Shown: positions 1 through 8,717, numbered from the stretch's first letter. The stretch: 64,000 nt of DNA from Microcoleus sp. FACHB-831 (GCF_014695585.1 NZ_JACJON010000068.1:1-64000), one strand, 5' to 3'. Program-made: numbers and translations. The notes: a model not told the origin generated them from the sequence alone.

Positions 1-102
1 GTTGCTGTGGAAGAAATTCTTGCCCAACTTAGCCAAACAGTAATTGCTTCGGTGACGGGATGGGATTTTATTCTGGAAGCTTTATCTGTATCAGGAATTT
101 AG
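1..102 (+). CDS. C-terminal end of an unidentified protein (partial)
   Basis: An open frame runs from the first base of the window to a TAG stop at 100-102, giving the last 33 residues of a protein, ending in ALSVSGI. The fragment is too short to assign. It reads like an ordinary soluble C-terminus (EEILAQLSQ, then VTGWDFILEA). The start lies outside the window. Confidence 0.4.
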   Translation, partial: VAVEEILAQLSQTVIASVTGWDFILEALSVSGI

Positions 103-344
103 TGAAATGGTATTAGATAACAACTTACTCGTCGTTATTGACAAATTAATATTGGTGCATACGAATTTGAGAAATTAAACCGTAGGATTTTTAACTCAAA
201 TGACAAGTACGCGATCGCTAATTTATGATTCAATAAATTATCTTGCATTCAGATACCTAAATCGACGCAAGTTAAGCTTTATTGGCTCCGCATACACTCG
301 ACCACAATAATTTATTAAACCCACAACTTAACCGCTATTTGGCA
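103..344. other. AT-rich spacer, nothing recognised
   Basis: This spacer lies between the partial gene at the left edge and the end of the pentapeptide gene on the other strand. It contains one GCGATCGC site and no open frame or hairpin that I could support. Confidence 0.4.
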
Positions 345-899
345 TTAGTTGTGTACTGTTCCGTCGGGCATTAAAGCACCGCTCATTCCTGCGTTTCTAA
401 TATTTGCACCCTGGATAACTGCTCCTGTCAGGTCAGCCTTACCTAAATATGCACCATCTAAATCAGCTCCACTGAGATTGGCTAGCTTCAGATTAGCTCC
501 ACTCAAATCAGCTCCTCTAAGGTCTGCGCCCGTCAGGTCTGTCTTACCCAAGTTAGCCCTCTTCAAGTCCGCTCCACCTAGCTTTGCCCCCCGCAGGTCG
601 GCTCCACTTAAATCGGCTTCAGTCAAGTCCGAACCTGTTAGATCTACCCCAACCATTTCTGCCCCAATCAGACACGCTTCAATCATGTCTGCATCAGCTA
701 AAGACGCTTGATTAAGTTTGGCCTGATTGAGATGGGCTTCCGTCAGATCTACTCCCCTTAAATCTGCTCCAATTAATTCTGCCCCCATTAGATTTATTCC
801 AATGAGCTTAGCTTCAGTTAGACATACCTTAATCAGATTTACCCGACTAAACTGGCGTTCTCCTGCCTCGTATCGACTTAAAAGCTCTTGAGCATCCAT
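345..899 (-). CDS. pentapeptide repeat protein
   Basis: A 184-residue protein, almost all of it A(D/N)LXX pentapeptide repeats from about residue 30 to 170 (for example LIGADLRGVDLTEAHL and ADLSGANLKLANL). Such repeats fold into a right-handed quadrilateral beta helix. The N-terminal 20 residues (MDAQELLSRYEAGERQFSRV) match the short leader common in cyanobacterial pentapeptide proteins. No other domain, signal peptide or membrane segment is visible, so it is probably a soluble or peripheral protein. Function is unknown; some family members mimic DNA or act as scaffolds, but nothing here points to either. The start has no competing upstream ATG. Confidence 0.85.
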   Translation of the reverse strand: MDAQELLSRYEAGERQFSRVNLIKVCLTEAKLIGINLMGAELIGADLRGVDLTEAHLNQAKLNQASLADADMIEACLIGAEMVGVDLTGSDLTEADLSGADLRGAKLGGADLKRANLGKTDLTGADLRGADLSGANLKLANLSGADLDGAYLGKADLTGAVIQGANIRNAGMSGALMPDGTVHN

Positions 900-1028
900 A
901 TCTTGTAGCCTCTTATATGTTGTTAGTTAACTTTAGTTATCAACTCTCGTCTTAGCCGGACTCCAGGTGAATATATACACGCACTTTTTTTGCTCGCAAG
1001 CAAACGTGGAGTTTAGTTTAATTCATGG

Positions 1029-1232
1029 CTAAACTGGCATTTCTTGGTGACAGTGGCTACAACGCCAGCAAAGTCCTCCCAAGCGGATATGACGGAGTAA
1101 AGTATATGAGCAACAAGGGCAAGTATGGGTACTTGTTAGAGATTGCTCGATAGTTTCCGCTGTATACCATTGAGTGGAAGTTGGCGCCCGGTAAGATGGC
1201 GATTGATACAGCCTATTTAACAAAGTTTTCAT
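1029..1232 (-). CDS. small zinc-ribbon-like protein
   Basis: A 67-residue protein whose C-terminal half carries two cysteine pairs: CPCC around residue 38 and CWRCSHC near residue 55, followed by HQEMPV. The spacing CxxC-(~17)-CxxC is that of a zinc ribbon. The intervening LLRHIRLGGLCWRC stretch resembles a small conserved cyanobacterial family, from memory and not searched. The N-terminal 30 residues are Ser/Thr-rich and have no features. It is on the same strand as the pentapeptide gene, about 130 bp upstream of it. Role unknown; nucleic acid or protein binding is possible. Confidence 0.6.
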   Translation of the reverse strand: MKTLLNRLYQSPSYRAPTSTQWYTAETIEQSLTSTHTCPCCSYTLLRHIRLGGLCWRCSHCHQEMPV

Positions 1233-1473
1233 TTTAAAAAACCGAAGTTAATTTATATTTTCAGTATAACTGCCCTTGACAAAAGATATATTTTTTATAT
1301 AGGTGAATTTGTTAATAAATCCTTAAGAAAATGAACAAATTTTGTCGAAAACTGAATGTTTTGTTTGCTTAACAATTCTTAGCGATAAAGAGAGAAAAGC
1401 CTCTAGAGCTTAGCTAGATTGACTCTTAGATAAGTCAAGGAAAGACAAAAAATAATTTTATCTGACATTGAAA
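1233..1473. other. AT-rich spacer, nothing recognised
   Basis: Spacer upstream of the zinc-ribbon gene and downstream of the chromate transporter. It is very AT-rich and contains a TTGACA hexamer near 1276, but no convincing gene or terminator was seen. Confidence 0.35.
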
Positions 1474-2697
1474 CTATTTTATCGGGTACAGCCCAAGAGT
1501 AAAAAACAGCCATCCAATTAAAGCACCGCCTAAAACTAGCCATGCGGCGTTGATATTGAAGCGAATTGCTAGAACGGCTGAGAGGAGAGCGATCGCTAGG
1601 GCTACAAAATCTACATAAGGTGCTTTTGCTACTAATAAAGTGGCTGCTCCTAGTTGCAAAGTGACGACAGCCATCAGCGCTACAGAGCTAACATTAACAG
1701 CATCTAGAAAAGCCGCTGTCCATTTTGAGGCACGCAAGCGAGGCACTAGGGGATTTAGAGCAGCAACGAAGAAAAAAGATGGGAGGAAAATACCCACCGT
1801 TGCCACAATTGCACCAGGAACGCCTGCAATAATATAGCCGATGAAAGTAGCAGTAGAAAGGACGGGGCCAGGAGTAAATTGACCTATAGCGATCGCATCT
1901 AGCAATTGCTGTTGTGTCAGCCAGCCGTACTCCTCAACTAATCCCCCTTGGAGAAAGGCCACTAAGACGTAGCCGCCGCCAAACAAAATGCTACCGATTT
2001 TTAGGAAAAATAAACCTAACTGCCACAAACTAACATTTGCCGCTGATGCAGTAGCCGCCGATGCACCAACTGCGGCTGTCGCTTTTAAAGTCGCACCTGT
2101 AGTTAAGCCAGCGATGAGGAGGTTTGTATTATCTTCTGGCGAGTTGCGTTTAGCAGGAAAATGCAACCAAAACATTCCTAGTAAACCACCAATTAAAAGA
2201 GCGATCGCTTCATTGACATTTAAGAGCAATACCAACGCCGCAACGCCCAATGCAATTACTAATAGTTTGCTAGTCTTAACCGCCTTTTTCCCTAAGCGCC
2301 AAAGGGCATTCAAAATAACCGCTAAAACAGCAGGCTTAATACCATACAGTAGAGGCGCAACTTGTGGCAAAGTGCCATAGGTGACATAAACCCAAGCAAA
2401 CCCACCTGTAATTAAAGCCGCAGGCAATATAAAACTAGCACCCGCCACAATCAGCCCCACCCATCCTGCATAGATGTATCCCACATGAATAGCCATTTCT
2501 GTGGAACTAGGGCCAGGAATCAGGTTAGTTGCGCCAATTAAATCCAGAAAATGTTCGCTTGTCAGCCATTGACGCCGCTTGACCACTTCATCTTCCATCA
2601 TCGCGATATGGGCGGCGGGTCCCCCGAAGCTGATGACTCCCATTTTGAAAAAGAGTTTGGCTAGTTCCCCCAGGCGATTTGTTAGGGAGTTATTCAT
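1474..2697 (-). CDS. chrA: chromate transporter, ChrA family, long two-domain form
   Basis: A 407-residue polytopic inner-membrane protein with the ChrA module repeated twice. The first half has GGPAAHIAMMEDEVV and NLIPGPSSTEMAIHVGY; the second half has the equivalent FGGGYVLVAFLQ and QFTPGPVLSTATFIGY. Internal duplication and about 10-12 hydrophobic segments are typical of the long-chain CHR family, which exports chromate, probably by proton exchange. The length is normal for the family (about 390-420). No chrB regulator lies beside it. A hairpin lies 34-75 bases upstream of the ATG and may act in regulation. The assignment is secure; the physiological substrate is inferred from the family. 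Confidence 0.92.
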   Translation of the reverse strand: MNNSLTNRLGELAKLFFKMGVISFGGPAAHIAMMEDEVVKRRQWLTSEHFLDLIGATNLIPGPSSTEMAIHVGYIYAGWVGLIVAGASFILPAALITGGFAWVYVTYGTLPQVAPLLYGIKPAVLAVILNALWRLGKKAVKTSKLLVIALGVAALVLLLNVNEAIALLIGGLLGMFWLHFPAKRNSPEDNTNLLIAGLTTGATLKATAAVGASAATASAANVSLWQLGLFFLKIGSILFGGGYVLVAFLQGGLVEEYGWLTQQQLLDAIAIGQFTPGPVLSTATFIGYIIAGVPGAIVATVGIFLPSFFFVAALNPLVPRLRASKWTAAFLDAVNVSSVALMAVVTLQLGAATLLVAKAPYVDFVALAIALLSAVLAIRFNINAAWLVLGGALIGWLFFTLGLYPIK

Positions 2698-2730
2698 AAG
2701 TTTTGAGCGACACTGCTTTTAGCAGCAATG

Positions 2731-2772
2731 GTAACTACCAGTGCCATACTACTACTGGTATGTAGTAGTTAC
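2731..2772. promoter_or_regulatory. inverted repeat upstream of chrA (possible operator or leader hairpin)
   Basis: GTAACTAC at 2731-2738 pairs with GTAGTTAC at 2765-2772, and inside it CCAGT pairs with ACTGG (2738-2742 and 2754-2758). The nested symmetry lies just upstream of the chrA start on the minus strand. It could be an operator or a leader hairpin; no binding protein can be named. Confidence 0.35.
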
Positions 2773-2916
2773 GCAACAATCTACTTATTTGTTAGTTGCG
2801 TATGTAGCGTAGCGCTCAATGTAGAAGTATTTTAAATTACACTATTTTGGTTTATCGATGCAAGATTTTAATTATTGAAACTGCCTATAGGCAAGTTTTT
2901 AACAATCCAAAATCAG

Positions 2917-2935
2917 CGGCGGAGAAACTCCGCCG
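2917..2935 (-). terminator. hairpin downstream of the DoxX gene
   Basis: A perfect 8-bp stem, CGGCGGAG/CTCCGCCG, with an AAA loop lies about 40 bases past the DoxX stop. On the minus strand it is followed by CTGATTTTGGATTGTT, moderately T-rich. This fits a factor-independent terminator for the ndh-doxX unit. Confidence 0.6.
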
Positions 2936-2976
2936 GGCAAAATATAAAATTTTATAACCACCATAGGAAAATTCTT

Positions 2977-3525
2977 CTACCTAAAATTGGTATGGGCGGA
3001 TGAGCGCTTGTGTCGTTTGCGTCGCGTCCAAAAATTGTTCATAAAGTTGGCTGTACTTTGTCCGCGATGCTCTGACGAATTGGCACCGCTTCGTTTATTT
3101 TGCATCCAACGATCGAGGGAGAAAATATTGAAGTTGCTGCCAGCAAGTAAAATAAACAAGATAATTCCATAAGTTAGCTGTGAAGTAGCTGCACCCCAGT
3201 TTTGTACTGATGTAACGCCCATCATCAAGATAATCATCAAGATAAATGTTGCTATTAGAGCGCTCCGCGTTGCCAAGCCAATTGTAATTAATACGCCGAC
3301 AATTAATTCTACAGGAGGTACTAAGTAAGAATTGATTCTTACTAGAAATTCGGGGAAATAAGAATTGGCGAGTTGCTTGACGGTATCTTCAGCGAATCCT
3401 GGGATGTTGAAGATACGAGTAAATCCGTGATTAAAGTAATTTACACCGATGAGAATTCGCAACAACAAATAGGCGATCGCAATATCCTTTGCTTTCAAAG
3501 CAATGTTGTTTTGGCTGTCGCTCAT
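2977..3525 (-). CDS. DoxX family membrane protein
   Basis: A 182-residue protein with four predicted membrane segments: LLLRILIGVNYFNHGFTRIF, then VPPVELIVGVLITIGLATR, LIATFILMIILMMGV and LTYGIILFILLAGSN. It has the DoxX-type glycine/histidine pattern in helix 1 and ends in a basic cytoplasmic tail (RRKRHKRSS). DoxX-like proteins are linked to quinone or thiosulfate redox chemistry and oxidative stress. It lies 97 bases downstream of a type II NADH dehydrogenase on the same strand, so the two may be one transcript feeding the quinone pool. That pairing is inference. The basic tail is longer than in most DoxX proteins. Confidence 0.8.
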   Translation of the reverse strand: MSDSQNNIALKAKDIAIAYLLLRILIGVNYFNHGFTRIFNIPGFAEDTVKQLANSYFPEFLVRINSYLVPPVELIVGVLITIGLATRSALIATFILMIILMMGVTSVQNWGAATSQLTYGIILFILLAGSNFNIFSLDRWMQNKRSGANSSEHRGQSTANFMNNFWTRRKRHKRSSAHTNFR

Positions 3526-3622
3526 TGTTTTAACTCCAACTGTGTTATGTCAACTGTAATAGATTTATGGGTGTGGGAGGAAATGCGCCTGCGGGTTTGG
3601 AAATACTTAGAGATTTTTAATG

Positions 3623-4897
3623 CTAACGTCTTTGAAAAGGTAGAATCAAGCGAACGGCGCGATCGCCCAATAAATAGGTGTGAAACCAAGTCAGCAATAC
3701 TAACAACCGACTGCGGTAGCCGGGAAGATATACTAAGTGGACTCCTAGCCACATCAGCCAAGGTAAAAAGCCTGTAAATGCAATTGGGCCAATTTTTCCC
3801 ACGCCTGAATAGCAGCCAATAATCGCTAATCTCCCCTTATTCAAATAGCTAAAAGGCTTTGGATCTTTACCTCTAAGCTGTCGCTTAATATTTCGCGCTA
3901 CAGCGACACCTTGCTGGAGTGCTTCTGGTGCAACGCCAGTCAAAGAATAACCGTTCTTCTCTACATAAGCTAGATCTCCAATAGCATAAACATTGGATCT
4001 ATCTAGCAATTGCAGGGTGGGAAGAACGCGCAATTTTCCTTTGTTGGCTGTGGATAAATCTTCTGATGTTGCGGGAGAGTTAGCTTCTAAGCCTGCTGTC
4101 CAAATAACGGTTGCGGTTGGAATCGCGCGATCGCCTTGAAGATGCACGGTGTCTGGCGTGACTTGGGTGACTTTCGTTTGCAGATAAACTTCTACTCCAA
4201 GCTTACGCAAGCGCTTGTAGGTGTAAGTTCCCAGCTTTGGCGGGAGATCGGCTAACAAGCGATCGCTCGATTGCACGAGAATTAGTCTCACTTGCCGTAA
4301 ATCCAGTGTGGGATAATCCCCGCGCAAGCGACCTCGAAGCATTTCAATTAAGGCTCCTGCCATCTCGACACCAGTTGGCCCGCCGCCTACAATTGCAAAT
4401 GTAAGCAGTTGTTCGCGTCGTAATGGATCGAGTTCCTGGGTAGCTTTTTCAAAGCAAGAGAAAATATGATTTCTTAGTGCGACTGATTCTTCCAACGTTC
4501 TCATTGAAAATGCATATTCTGACGCACCAGGAATACCTAAAAACTGCGTTCGGCTTCCAGTAGCCAGCACTAGAAAGTCATAGGGAATCGTAGAACTATC
4601 TGTCTCAACTATCTGTTCTGAAAAATCAATGCGCTGAACTTCAGCCATCAGGAACCGATCGTTGGAAGTTTGTTTAATTTTGCTGGAGGGAACTCGTCGC
4701 GAAATTGTACGCGCCGGGTAAGCTATATGCTCTGGTGGCAATTGAGCTGTTGCGACCTGATACAGTAGCGGTACAAAAGTATGATAGTTGTTGCGATCGA
4801 TTAACACTACATCTGCACCAGAATTAGCTAAAGATTGCGCTGCTTGCAATCCGCCAAATCCAGCCCCAATAATAACGACGCGGCAATTTTTGTGCAT
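3623..4897 (-). CDS. ndh: type II NADH dehydrogenase (NAD(P)/FAD-dependent oxidoreductase)
   Basis: A 424-residue flavoprotein of the NDH-2 family, which oxidises NAD(P)H and reduces quinone without pumping protons. The N-terminal FAD-binding Rossmann motif VVIIGAGFGGLQAAQSL is at residues 7-23. A second dinucleotide motif, FAIVGGGPTGVEMAGAL, lies near residue 170. YAIGDLAYV near residue 305 is the C-terminal FAD contact. The C-terminus has a hydrophobic/amphipathic stretch (FTGFLPWLMWLGVHLVYL) for membrane attachment, normal for NDH-2. Length is typical. Cyanobacteria often carry several ndb genes; which class this is cannot be decided here. It probably heads a two-gene unit with the DoxX gene. 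Confidence 0.88.
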   Translation of the reverse strand: MHKNCRVVIIGAGFGGLQAAQSLANSGADVVLIDRNNYHTFVPLLYQVATAQLPPEHIAYPARTISRRVPSSKIKQTSNDRFLMAEVQRIDFSEQIVETDSSTIPYDFLVLATGSRTQFLGIPGASEYAFSMRTLEESVALRNHIFSCFEKATQELDPLRREQLLTFAIVGGGPTGVEMAGALIEMLRGRLRGDYPTLDLRQVRLILVQSSDRLLADLPPKLGTYTYKRLRKLGVEVYLQTKVTQVTPDTVHLQGDRAIPTATVIWTAGLEANSPATSEDLSTANKGKLRVLPTLQLLDRSNVYAIGDLAYVEKNGYSLTGVAPEALQQGVAVARNIKRQLRGKDPKPFSYLNKGRLAIIGCYSGVGKIGPIAFTGFLPWLMWLGVHLVYLPGYRSRLLVLLTWFHTYLLGDRAVRLILPFQRR

Positions 4898-5252
4898 TGT
4901 ATATTACTGATAGATTTACGCAACAATTTCGCGGATATCCCCGTAAATAGTAACGATAGCACTATCGCCCGAAAAAGTTCCAGGGGCGCTATTTGGCAAA
5001 GGGAAGATAGCAAACTATAAGTAAATTAAGCAATGGCGCAATTAATAACGAGTAGCTGCTTTTTTATGGCGATCGCTCTCTAGTTGTGCCGAAAGTATCC
5101 AAAACTAAGTTTCGCAATGCTGTGTTGAAGCTGGGTTACAACTCACCTATATAGCTCCAGCAGCAATTATAGAGGGACGGGAAAAGCGTCGTCTATCGGG
5201 AGGAGGTTAGGATGGGAGCAACTAATTTTTAGAAGCAGAACTAAGAAGCTCT
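4898..5252. other. intergenic region between divergent ndh and NACHT genes
   Basis: This 355-base spacer must hold the promoters of the ndh-doxX unit (leftward) and the NACHT gene (rightward). There is a purine-rich GGGAGGAGGTTAGGATGGG near 5199-5217, but it lies too far from the ATG at 5253 to be its ribosome site. No RNA gene or repeat is recognised. Confidence 0.35.
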
Positions 5253-7946
5253 ATGGCTGGGGAACCTGGAATTAAAGTCGAGAAGCATCGTTCACCCTTT
5301 CACAAGGATATTAAGGTAAAACCCAAGGAGCTACTTACGTCACTGGGTAAGGCAACGATCAATGGTTTTTTCTTGAAGTGGGATGACCTTGCTGAAAATG
5401 GGGTTGAGGTTTTGGCATCCCTTGGACTAGAGGCAAAGCCTGGAGAAATTGCTAGTTTGCTGATTTTACGCTCTCTCATCCAGGCAATACGGAATTTGTT
5501 AGACGAAAATAAAGAACTGCTACTCAAGAAGGCAGACAATCCTAAGACTTTGTACAAAGAGCTAGATTCGTCTTTAGAAAATGGGGAATTGGTAATTGAC
5601 AAAGACTTTTTTCAGCGTCCCGGAAATTTGCCTATTGTTCAAGCCGCTAAGACTGGATTTGCCAAGTGGTTAGAGGAGTTTGTTGAGAAGAAGGTTGAGG
5701 CAGACAATATTAGCAGTCGTCTTCCTGCTTACTTTGTCTTTGCCCTGAATGAGCAGTGGCGGACTCGTTCACAAGACTATGCTGCCTTAAAAGAGGTACT
5801 GGATACACCTTTCACTCAAGCTACTGAACGAGAGCAGGGATGGTTACGATATCGGGCATGGCTGCAAAAGCGGGTTGAAGAACCGATGTTCTTAGAAGCC
5901 TTCAGCCTGAAACAGGTCTACGTGCCTTTACGAGCCTACTATGAGCGTCAGCCGAAGCTTCAGCCGGAGAAGAAACTAGAACTAGGCATTAATGAAGGGA
6001 AAGGCCATGAGCGAGTTGCCGTTGACCTCAATACTGAACTGGAAAAGTGGTTGCAGGAAGCGAAGCCTGATGATGCCATCCGCTTAATTAGTGGAGATCC
6101 AGGTAGTGGCAAGTCTTCGTTTGCCAAAATCTTTGCCGCTAAACAGGCAGAAAAAGGGGAAATTCCAGTTCTGTTGATTCCCCTACACTTATTTACACCC
6201 TCGGATGACTTGGTTAAAGCCGTGGGGGAATTTGTGCAAGTTGAGGGTTTCTTGCGCCACAATCCTATGGATCGAAGTGACGGCGAAGAACGATTGCTGA
6301 TTATCTTTGATGGCTTGGATGAGCTATCGAAGCAGGGCAAAATTGCCGAAGAAATTGCTAAACAGTTTGTGGAAGAAGTAAGGTCTAGAGTTTCGCAATT
6401 TAATCACCATAAAACCCGATTGCAGGTTTTGCTAAGTGGACGAGAAGTGTCAGTACAGGCGAATCGCAGCAAATTTCGGGAACTGCATCAAACTTTGCAT
6501 ATTATTCCCTATTTTGTAACAAAAGAAGAGAGAGAAGACGCAAGTAACAACTATGTTGATGAGCAAACGTTGCTGGAGCAAGATCAACGGCAAATTTGGT
6601 GGCAGTCCTATGGCGAAGCTAAAGGCAAAGAGTACACAGGCTTACCTCCAGAATTGGACAACCCAAATTTGGTTGAGATTACAGCTCAACCGTTGCTGAA
6701 TTATCTGGTTGCACTAAGCCTTGAGGGAGGTAAGTTGCAATTTTCGGAAGAGACTAACCTCAATGAAATCTATGGGGATTTGCTAGAGGCAGTTTACGAG
6801 CGAGGGTATGAAAAGCAAGGGCATCGGGTGATTGAGGGAATTGAGAAACACGAGTTTATCGGCATTCTTGAGGAAATTGCGCTGGCTTGCTGGCATGGAG
6901 TTGGTAGGACAACCACGGTCAGTGAAATTGAAAAACACTGTGGCAATAGCGGATTCAGGGATATTTTGAACCGCTTTCAAGAAGACTCAAAATCCAGCGT
7001 TATTCGTCTGCTCACTGCCTTTTACTTTCGGGAAAGTGGCAGGTTACAGGGAAGCGAAAAAACGTTTGAATTTACCCACAAAAGCTTTGGTGAGTATCTA
7101 ACGGCAAAACGCATTGTAGAGGAAGTTCGGCTTATTCATGAAGAATTAGAGGAGCGTAAGAAAAACCGGCGCAAAGGATGTGATGAACGAGATGCCCTTG
7201 TCAGGTGGGTAACTCTATGCAATCTTTCAGAAATGGATGAATACTTATTTAAATTCATATGTGATGAAATGCGTTTGCAAAATGCATCGGATGTTCAAAA
7301 TTGGCAAAAGAGCTTGTGTCGCCTGATTGAGTTTATGCTAGTTAATGGATTACCCCTGGAAAGTCTAAGACCCAGAAATGACTTTCACATAGAACTTTTG
7401 CAGGCACGGGATACGGAAGAAGCTTTATTGGCTGTATTAAATGCCTGTGCGAGAGTGACAAAGGCAACTTCAGAAATTAAATGGCCGTATCGTAATACTT
7501 TTGGTGCATGGATTTCAAGGCTGCAAGGACAGAGGGTAGGAACAGAAAATGCACTTGCCCTTGAATGTCTTAGCTTTCTCGATTTGCAAGGCTGCATTCT
7601 GCATATTAGAGACTTTATTAGTGCAAATCTTGCTTTTACTAACCTTGAGAATGCAGAACTTATTTTTGCAAATCTTCTAAGAGCAAATCTTGTAGGTGCG
7701 AATCTTGTAAGTGCGAATCTTGTAAGTGCGAATCTTGTAAGTGCGAATCTTCAAGGTGCAAATCTTCAAGGTGCAAATCTTCAAGGTGCGAATCTGTACA
7801 ACGCGAACCTTCAAGGGGCGGATCTTTACGAGGTAAAGCTTGAAGGAGCCATTCTTGAACAGGCGAATCTTGAAGGAACGATTCTTGAAGGTAAAGACAT
7901 AGCAAGCCTGACTGAAAGCTCAAATGAAGACTCAGAGGAATCTTAG
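5253..7946 (+). CDS. NACHT-type STAND NTPase with C-terminal pentapeptide repeats
   Basis: An 897-residue multidomain protein. Residues 1-260 are alpha-helical and unassigned. Walker A GDPGSGKSS is at 281-289 and Walker B LLIIFDGLDEL at 348-358. The D-x-x-D-E acidic pattern in Walker B is the NACHT signature. A helical linker follows, with EFTHKSFGEYLTAKRI near residue 615, the conserved winged-helix end of NACHT proteins. Pentapeptide repeats (ANLVSANLQGANL) occupy about 780-885. NACHT proteins are nucleotide switches that oligomerise when a C-terminal sensor binds a ligand; bacterial ones include anti-phage proteins. Here the repeats would be the sensor and the N-terminus the effector, by analogy only. 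HicA/HicB follows on the opposite strand. No membrane segment or known nuclease is visible at the N-terminus. Confidence 0.85.
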   Translation: MAGEPGIKVEKHRSPFHKDIKVKPKELLTSLGKATINGFFLKWDDLAENGVEVLASLGLEAKPGEIASLLILRSLIQAIRNLLDENKELLLKKADNPKTLYKELDSSLENGELVIDKDFFQRPGNLPIVQAAKTGFAKWLEEFVEKKVEADNISSRLPAYFVFALNEQWRTRSQDYAALKEVLDTPFTQATEREQGWLRYRAWLQKRVEEPMFLEAFSLKQVYVPLRAYYERQPKLQPEKKLELGINEGKGHERVAVDLNTELEKWLQEAKPDDAIRLISGDPGSGKSSFAKIFAAKQAEKGEIPVLLIPLHLFTPSDDLVKAVGEFVQVEGFLRHNPMDRSDGEERLLIIFDGLDELSKQGKIAEEIAKQFVEEVRSRVSQFNHHKTRLQVLLSGREVSVQANRSKFRELHQTLHIIPYFVTKEEREDASNNYVDEQTLLEQDQRQIWWQSYGEAKGKEYTGLPPELDNPNLVEITAQPLLNYLVALSLEGGKLQFSEETNLNEIYGDLLEAVYERGYEKQGHRVIEGIEKHEFIGILEEIALACWHGVGRTTTVSEIEKHCGNSGFRDILNRFQEDSKSSVIRLLTAFYFRESGRLQGSEKTFEFTHKSFGEYLTAKRIVEEVRLIHEELEERKKNRRKGCDERDALVRWVTLCNLSEMDEYLFKFICDEMRLQNASDVQNWQKSLCRLIEFMLVNGLPLESLRPRNDFHIELLQARDTEEALLAVLNACARVTKATSEIKWPYRNTFGAWISRLQGQRVGTENALALECLSFLDLQGCILHIRDFISANLAFTNLENAELIFANLLRANLVGANLVSANLVSANLVSANLQGANLQGANLQGANLYNANLQGADLYEVKLEGAILEQANLEGTILEGKDIASLTESSNEDSEES
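7681..7800 (+). repeat. 15-bp in-frame tandem repeat encoding pentapeptides
   Basis: Three identical units of GTGCGAATCTTGTAA run from 7696 to 7740. They are followed by GTGCGAATCTTCAAG and two copies of GTGCAAATCTTCAAG to 7785. Each 15-bp unit encodes one pentapeptide. Near-perfect DNA identity implies recent duplication, so copy number could vary between strains without breaking the frame. Confidence 0.9.
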
Positions 7947-8091
7947 CCCTCAATCCTTCAGCAACGCGATCGCTCTTGGCTTTGGCTTGACAAACAATGG
8001 CCTATTTGTCTAAAGCGATCGCCCCTTTCCCTCTTAACTCCACTCCCCCAAAGTTGAAGCAGTACTAGAAGCGATCGCACCACTAACCCTA

Positions 8092-8469
8092 TCATTCCCT
8101 ACTTAACAGAGACTCAATATACTGATTGACACTCACATTTTCCCTGCCAGCCTTCTCAGCCAAAAGACTATGCAGAGATTTAGACACCTGCAAGATTCGC
8201 TTACCTCTGTAGGGATCGTCAGTGCTGGGTAAAGGAATATCATCTTCAGCTTCGTAAGCTGTCTCAATCCACAACTCCCGCGCCTCATTTATATTTGCGA
8301 TCGTCTCATCTACTGTTTCACCTTGAGTTAGACATCCAGGCAAGTCTTTAATCTGAGCCACATATCCCCCTTCGGGAGCGGGATAAAGTGTTAGTGGATA
8401 CTGAAGATTCAAATAATATTCCAGTGGCGGCTTCTCACTCTGCTTGTTCTTCTGATTCAGTGTTGTCAT
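8092..8469 (-). CDS. hicB: HicB family antitoxin
   Basis: A 125-residue HicB-type antitoxin. Residues 20-70 form the degenerate RNase-H-like HicB fold (YPLTLYPAPEGGYVAQIKDL, PGCLTQGETVDETIANINEA). The C-terminus (LAEKAGRENVSVNQYIESLL) is a ribbon-helix-helix DNA-binding segment used for autorepression. It is the second gene of the pair; its start overlaps the end of the HicA gene by 35 bases, so the two are translationally coupled. HicB neutralises the HicA mRNA interferase by direct binding. Toxin-first order is usual for hicAB. Both partners look intact. Confidence 0.9.
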   Translation of the reverse strand: MTTLNQKNKQSEKPPLEYYLNLQYPLTLYPAPEGGYVAQIKDLPGCLTQGETVDETIANINEARELWIETAYEAEDDIPLPSTDDPYRGKRILQVSKSLHSLLAEKAGRENVSVNQYIESLLSRE

Positions 8470-8710
8470 CGCTCCATTCTTCCAAGTTCAATAGTTGAAC
8501 AATTTGCTGGACATAAATTCCCTTAACTTTCTGTCCGCCTTTTTTTGGTACCGTGATTTTTTTACCTTGCGAATCTCGAAAACTATGGTGGCTACCCTTA
8601 GACCTTTTTTCTTCAAAGCCAAAAGCTTCCAACAGGTAGCACACATCCTCAAACCGCACTTCCGGTGGTTGGTTAAGGAATTGTTCTACTAATTTCTTTA
8701 ATTTGCCCAT
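8435..8710 (-). CDS. hicA: HicA family toxin (mRNA interferase)
   Basis: A 91-residue HicA toxin. It shows the double-stranded-RNA-binding-like fold with the catalytic histidine in KGSHHSFRD near residues 39-47, preceded by LLEAFGFEEKRSKG. HicA cleaves mRNA when free of HicB. It is slightly longer than many HicA proteins (60-85) because of extra residues at both ends, including an acidic C-terminal tail (DDNTESEEQAE). The ATG at 8710-8708 lies in a small hairpin, TTGCCC-GAT-GGGCAA on its own strand, which may limit initiation. The gene is first in the hicAB unit. Confidence 0.9.
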   Translation of the reverse strand: MGKLKKLVEQFLNQPPEVRFEDVCYLLEAFGFEEKRSKGSHHSFRDSQGKKITVPKKGGQKVKGIYVQQIVQLLNLEEWSDDNTESEEQAE

Positions 8711-8717
8711 CGGGCAA
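8703..8717 (-). promoter_or_regulatory. hairpin enclosing the hicA start codon
   Basis: TTGCCC at 8703-8708 and GGGCAA at 8712-8717 form a 6-bp stem with a 3-base loop. On the coding strand the ATG spans the loop and one stem arm. Folding would hide the start codon; alternatively the symmetry is a half-operator for HicB. Confidence 0.4.

Noticed and set aside
349-711. Long plus-strand frame opposite the pentapeptide gene
   Set aside because: It is the complement of the repetitive minus-strand pentapeptide coding sequence, so its length follows from the repeats. The product has no family features.
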